Origin: Mangifera indica
Lineage: Eukaryota; Streptophyta; Magnoliopsida; Sapindales; Anacardiaceae
Length of the DNA stretch: 64,000 bases
Direction: 5' to 3'
Assembly (NCBI RefSeq): GCF_011075055.1
Contig: NW_025401096.1
Coordinates: 124,001 to 188,000, forward strand
Under the pieces are notes generated by a model, which was given only the letters and a program-made list of their open reading frames with translations, had not been told where the DNA came from and did not search any database. This document shows positions 59,224-64,000 of this stretch, piece after piece. How positions within the stretch are numbered: position 1 is the first letter of the stretch; the number at the start of each line of letters is the position of its first letter. Made by a program: the position numbers and the translations under genes.

Positions 59224-59360
59224 TTTTAATATATAAATAATGTATTATTATATGATTGAATAATTTTGAATTAATAATAATATAATATTCAATCAAATGA
59301 TAATACATTATATATGTACTCATTGTATATTAAAAAATATATGCACATAATACTATTCAG
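59224..59360. repeat. Family A palindromic copy
   Basis: The core is AATGTATTATTATATGATTG ... CAATCAAATGATAATACATT, immediately right of the family B element. It may overlap that element's target duplication. Confidence 0.5.
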
Positions 59361-59364
59361 ACCA

Positions 59365-61580
59365 AAAATCCATTTTGAATATGAGTGAATTAATATAGGG
59401 ATACTGAAAAAATACTATTTCTTAGACTCATCTATGCAATTTTACCACACTTTTTATATACATAACAATTATATCATAAAAGCTTTATAGTTCCTAAAAT
59501 ACCCTTATTATGATCAAAGTTTGAATTCATATGATGATATTGTTTATCGTTTACTGTACTATTTATAATAGGTGATTTCAACTATTTATCAGTTATTATA
59601 TTATTCACAATAAGTTTTTATATAAAATGTTATTGTTTATCACTTATTGTTACTATTTGTAACAAGCGATTTCTACTGCTCATCGTTTACTATATTGTTC
59701 ATAATACTCTTTGTATAAAATATTATTATTCATCGCATATTGTTATTGTTTATAGTTGATGATTTCTATTATTTATTGTTTATTGTACTATTCATAATAA
59801 GATGAAGACGAGGGTAGTTTAGGTATTTAACTAGCAAAGTAGTATAAATGTTTAATAAAAAAATGTGTGGTAAAATTGTAAAAACGGACCCAAAAAGTGA
59901 TTTTTTTTTTTCAATATCCCAATGAGTTTTATTATTCTTTGTATAGTTTAGACTCGAGGCCCAATGGTATTATTAACTGAATTGGGTTTGAATATAAATC
60001 TGAAATCTCAGTCCAGGTTTGAACATGACAAGCCCAATTCAACAAATCCGATTGAGGGGTCCACTAGTATGTATTTGAGAAAAATGAAATCCCTATAAAA
60101 ACTCAGCAGGAAAATGATTAATGAAAATAAAAAATTACTAAATTAATTGAATATGCTAATTTAATATACGATTAAAATGATACTTTGTTGTACTTCAGGC
60201 TCTCATTTAATTAAAATTTTAAAAAATATAAAAACCCATTAAAAGCTCATGAAGACACGACTCAAGAACTTTGAGCTATGTTACGGCCTTGTTATACTAG
60301 AAGTGCGGCCTAGTCCTTAGCTGAGCTAAATAAGTTTGAATAACTCAAGTTAAAATCTAACTTGATATAGATTCAAGATTGATAAACTAAGATTCAAACT
60401 CAATTTAAGAATAATTTAATCTTGGATTTAATTCAAGTTAATTCAAATTTGAATGTTTAAATCTATTCAAACTTGATTTATTTATAAAAATGAGTATAAT
60501 CTTTTATTCGAATTTGATTTATTTGCCCTGAGCTACAATTTAAGTTTGAATAACTTAGATCGAATCAAGTTCCATGAATAGCTTGGAAGACCACTAAAGA
60601 CCAAATTACAACACATTGGGGACTTGGTAGAACTGTAATATGCAAATTTGTATGGAGGTATATAGAAATTAGCCAAAAGTTAGCTGTTGACTTGATAATT
60701 AATATAAGAGGGCCTAAAGTTAGGCCTGCCCGAAACATGGGGAAATGGTTGGGCCCACTACAATAGTAGGCTGAGCCTTGGGCCTTGTCACAAAGCCCAT
60801 GGGTCAGTCTGATTTGATTTTTATAATTATTTAAAAAATTAATTAATTAATAAATAATTATAATATAAATTTTTTTTTTATTAAAATTAATATACCAACT
60901 CTTCATTGTTGGGCTTGCCTCATTGTTGTTGGGCCCAACCCTATATATAGAGGGTTGGGTTGTGGGTTTTATACTTTTCATGGGTTGGTGTGACCTTGCC
61001 CATTTGGCCCAACCCAGCCCACCACTACAAGAGTTAGATTCGAAACAAGCTTATTCAGGTTTGAAATAAGCTTTGCTCAAACGAGTCTGAGCCGAGCTTC
61101 TTTTAAACGAACCTGAACATGAATGTGACCCTGAATTTTAAGCAAAAATGAACACGAACCCTAATCCGAACATGGGTTGAGCTAACCGAGCTTGGCTCGC
61201 GAGCTGTTCACTCAAATAAAAAAAATTTTTAACTTAGAATAAATAACACCGTTTATTCTCTAAAATACAAACCTGAAGTCGAGCTTTCGAGCTTGAAATG
61301 CGAGCCTGAGCTAGAACACATGAGTCTGAACACTAAAATTATGAAACAAGCCAAACACGAAATGTGTTTAACGAGTTCGAACCCGAGCCCACACTTGGGC
61401 TCATAAAAAATGAGTCGGGCCTTATTCGGCTCATATCCAACCCTAGCCGCCACTTGTAGCTGAAACTTTGAGCTTTGAATTTTTTTAATGTAATATACAT
61501 AAAATATTAATAAAATCTGCTACTGTTGTTTATACGCCTGTTACTTGACCATACTTACAATTTCATATTTTACTTATTTT
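59365..61580. other. Non-coding stretch with tandem and GGCCCAA-type repeats
   Basis: No gene. At 59530-59800, imperfect units of about 60 bases, TATTGTTTATCGTTTACTGT with TTATAATAGGTGATTTCAAC, repeat four or more times. At 60710-61020 a GGGCCCAACCC / GGGTTGGG-rich block resembles a degraded hAT-type MITE. At 61020-61440 there is GAGCCGAGCTTC-type degenerate repeat. Confidence 0.4.
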
Positions 61581-61584
61581 AATG

Positions 61585-61740
61585 AGTAGTGTTATATATA
61601 TAAATAATGTGCATAATTTTATGCATAAATAAAGATATATTACCATAAGATTAAGTAGTTTTAAATTAAAGATAAAACAATATTCAATGACATATTATCA
61701 TGTCATTATTTATACATAAAGTTATGTACAATGTTTGTGT
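61585..61740. repeat. Family A palindromic copy
   Basis: ATAATGTGCATAATTTTATG at the left is answered by CATAAAGTTATGTACAATG at the right, around the AGATTAAGTAGTTTTAAATT spacer. Confidence 0.45.
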
Positions 61741-61808
61741 ATATAGTTATATTTTATTTTAATTGATGAATCGTTCGATCATGCCATATCAAATTTTCAT
61801 TCCTAAAT

Positions 61809-62531
61809 GGCTAAAAGACTTATTCCCACCCAAGGTTCAGTAAAATCTCAAACTCCCATTGTTAATTTTAAAAAACTTAATTATTTACAATTCTATTAAA
61901 ATTCACTGTTATGGTTAAGGTAAAAATATGATTTAACTAAAAATATTTAAAAAATTAAAATTTTATCACATTTATCTCTAATTTAAAAATCTAATAATTA
62001 CCTCCATACAAAATTTGAAAAATGACCATTCCCCTCCAAGGTTTTTTTCTTCTTTTTGACAAACTTCATCGTATCCGATGCGATCTCTCTCCCTCTCAGA
62101 AGATGACCTTTCCTCCTTGGTTGATAAAGACGATGAAATTATCTTCATTTAAGAGATAAAAATGTCTTAGATGAAGACGACGTCTTTCAAACAAAAATGA
62201 TTTTGTCTTCATCAGCCAGGGAGGGACGACCATCTTCCAGGAGGGAGTGAGAACATGTTGAAGATGACGAAGTTCGTCAGAGAAAAGGATAGAAAAACCC
62301 TAAGGAAGAAATTGTCACTTTTCAAACTTTGGATGAAAAGAATTATTCGATTTTTAGACTAAAAAAAATATGATAAATTTTTAATTTTTTTAAAAATATT
62401 TTTAGTTAACTAACATTTTTACCTTTAATCATAATAATAATTTTAAAAGAATAATGAATATTTAAGTTTTTTAAAATTAACAGATGAAAATTGCTAATTT
62501 CACCAAACTGTAGATGGGAATAAGTCTTTAA
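61809..62531. repeat. Family B element copy
   Basis: Left end GGCTAAAAGACTTATTCCCA and right end GATGGGAATAAGTCTTTAAT; the outermost right bases are lost. The arms fold back, and the centre (about 62045-62290) is a GC-richer block of ATGAAGACGACGTC and GACGACCATC words unlike the centres of other copies. Confidence 0.6.
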
Positions 62532-62550
62532 TTACAACGGGAGAAACAAG

Positions 62551-62551
<1 letters not shown>

Positions 62552-62580
<29 letters not shown>
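62552..62580. repeat. (AT)n microsatellite
   Basis: A short alternating AT run, followed by GTACATG. Confidence 0.85.
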
Positions 62581-62584
<4 letters not shown>

Positions 62585-62859
62585 TGAATTATTATAAGCC
62601 TTACATTGATGTTAAATTAGGTCGTATTTGTATTCGACTTACATCAAATTCAACTTAATTTAATATTCTTGTACTATTCTTACTTCAAAATTAAATTATT
62701 TTAAACCCAAATTTAAATTTAAATTCATTAATTTCAAATGAAGGACTGAAAGCGAATCCAACTCAACTTAGTGGCCCAGTGCTATTCTTACTTCAAAAGT
62801 GTCCATCAACCTATTCTTTTTAAATCAATTAAAAAAGAAAAATCCTTCCAAATAGTACA

Positions 62860-63400
62860 AACATCATTATGAATGAACGCCAACTTTCCTTCCTTTTAGT
62901 GGGCAGGCACGCAATGGGATCTTCCCTAAAGCATACAAACGCCACATGAATTTCACTAAATGGGATTATAATCTTATCCCTCGTAAGGGTGGGGCTACGC
63001 TTTGTCCATCTTCCGAATGAGAAAAAAACAATACCCAAACATACAGTAATAAATAGTCTACAAAACCACGTGACCGTTGAACTATAATCCAAACATGCCA
63101 CGTCAGGTCCACTCTGCTGTTTTCCTCGTAGACCGTGACTCTAACCTGCGTTAAATGACCCCAGCCCGGCACAAAGACAATGCAAAAACACCAAAAAGAT
63201 TAAATAAAAAGCCTGATACGCTTCAGCGGCTTTGTTCACTGTGGTACGCTTCCGGTGTTAATGTGGTACTTCTGGAAATCTCAGCCGTTCAATTTCTACG
63301 GCACAAAATCTTCATCAAGTATTTAAATATATAAAGTCATGCGCGCGCATCATACCTCTCTGATTCAGATCGGTGAGAGCGCGTGTCGACACGCCATTAT
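62860..63400. promoter_or_regulatory. Possible promoter and leader of a gene beyond the window
   Basis: An island of ordinary base composition within A+T-rich DNA. It holds a CCACGTGAC box (63066-63074), a CCACGTCA box (63098-63105), a TATA-like ATATATAAAG (63327-63336), an alternating GCGCGCGC patch and a candidate splice donor CGGTGAGA near 63371. No coding frame is convincing on either strand. It would fit a gene with a 5' UTR intron whose coding part starts after position 64000. Confidence 0.25.
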
Positions 63401-63820
63401 ATAATACTTAAATAATAATTTGGGGTGCGATAGATCCAGTGTTTTTCTGTACAGGTTCAATTCGATTATATTTATTTTTTATATTAAATCCACATACTTA
63501 GTAATATTATATATATATATATATATATATGTTTACTTTATATAAATAATTTTTAAATTAGAATAAAGTAATAAAGGTTACTTTTTCTTGTAAGATATAC
63601 ATATATATACATTAGTTGGTTTAATGAGTTTGTCAACCTGAGTTAAGTATATTATTAATAAATTTTGAAAATTTTAAAATTTTATTTCTCATTTTATAAT
63701 AAAATAATTAATAAATATATAAATTATTAATTATAAATATATTTTAAAATTAAAATAGAATTAATTAATTTGAGCAAAAACACTCTTCATTTGGACGAAT
63801 TTCAAATTGAGTTCGTGTTT

Positions 63821-64000
63821 GGCCAAAAGATTTATTCTTACCCAAAGTTTAGTCTATTTTCAAATATATATTTGTGAAGTTTTAAAAATTTAGATATAAA
63901 CAGTTAAACTTAACAAAATTTATTGTTATATGGATAAAAACATCATTTAACTAATAATATTAAAAAATATAAAAATTTATATATTTTTTCCTTCTTAATT
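63821..64000. repeat. Family B element, cut by the window edge
   Basis: It begins GGCCAAAAGATTTATTCTTA and runs with the usual left-arm blocks (CAAAGTTTAGTC, TTAACAAAATTTATTGTTA) to the end of the window. Confidence 0.5.

Noticed and set aside
62829..63172. Two minus-strand frames of 68 and 90 codons
   Set aside because: Overlapping in different frames, with no domain; the area looks more like promoter sequence.

Overview
The window is nuclear DNA of a flowering plant, almost certainly a eudicot. The evidence is the A+T-rich intergenic sequence, intron-containing plant-specific genes with GT..AG introns (a JAZ/TIFY repressor and a plasmodesmata-located DUF26 protein), and plant-type Ty1/copia, Ty3/gypsy, hAT-like and Mutator-like elements. 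I cannot name the species. No bacterial, organellar or CRISPR-like content was seen.

Genes. Four host gene loci can be supported. (1) 8542-11623 (+) is a three-exon plasmodesmata-located protein of the PDLP6/7/8 type: signal peptide, two DUF26 domains, one membrane segment. (2) 32512-32904 (+) is a single-exon short plant BAP29/BAP31-like ER membrane protein with a small uORF. (3) 34912-38793 (+) is a broken copy of a PUX2-like gene (C2H2-type finger, PUB and UBX domains), with a missing 5' end, two frameshifts, a nonsense codon and a lost splice acceptor. (4) 52602-55072 (+) is a seven-exon JAZ3/TIFY6B-like jasmonate repressor with intact TIFY and Jas motifs and a G-box upstream. All lie on the + strand, 14-21 kb apart apart from the BAP/PUX pair. 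Nothing suggests they act in one pathway.

Transposons. At 17.4-24.7 kb there is a three-layer nest. A decayed Ty1/copia element is interrupted in its reverse transcriptase by a 5218-bp chromodomain Ty3/gypsy element (17845-23062; two 380-bp LTRs; GATCA target duplication) and, further on, by a 535-bp hAT-type MITE (23394-23928; 12-bp perfect TIRs; CAAAAGAT duplication). The gypsy element is young: its LTRs differ at 4 of 380 positions, all C-to-T-type changes at CG or CHG sites. Its polyprotein is broken by one frameshift. A copia gag relic (13640-14246, -), an hAT transposase relic (3800-4665, +) and a possible Mutator-like relic (49765-50110, +) complete the coding transposon remains.

Repeats. 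Most of the rest is a mosaic of short non-autonomous elements: 'family A', an A+T-rich palindrome built around TGTCATCATATGATT with about a dozen copies; 'family B', fold-back elements with ends like GGCCAAAGGACTTATTCCCACCC and one perfect 9-bp target duplication; a 534-bp Mutator-like MITE with long arms (56658-57191); 'family C' (26.4-26.8 and 48.6-49.0 kb); and 'family D' (1.1-1.6 and 47.0-47.5 kb). Long (AT)n tracts lie at 28645, 44484 and 56899. No tRNA, rRNA or confident small-RNA gene was found.
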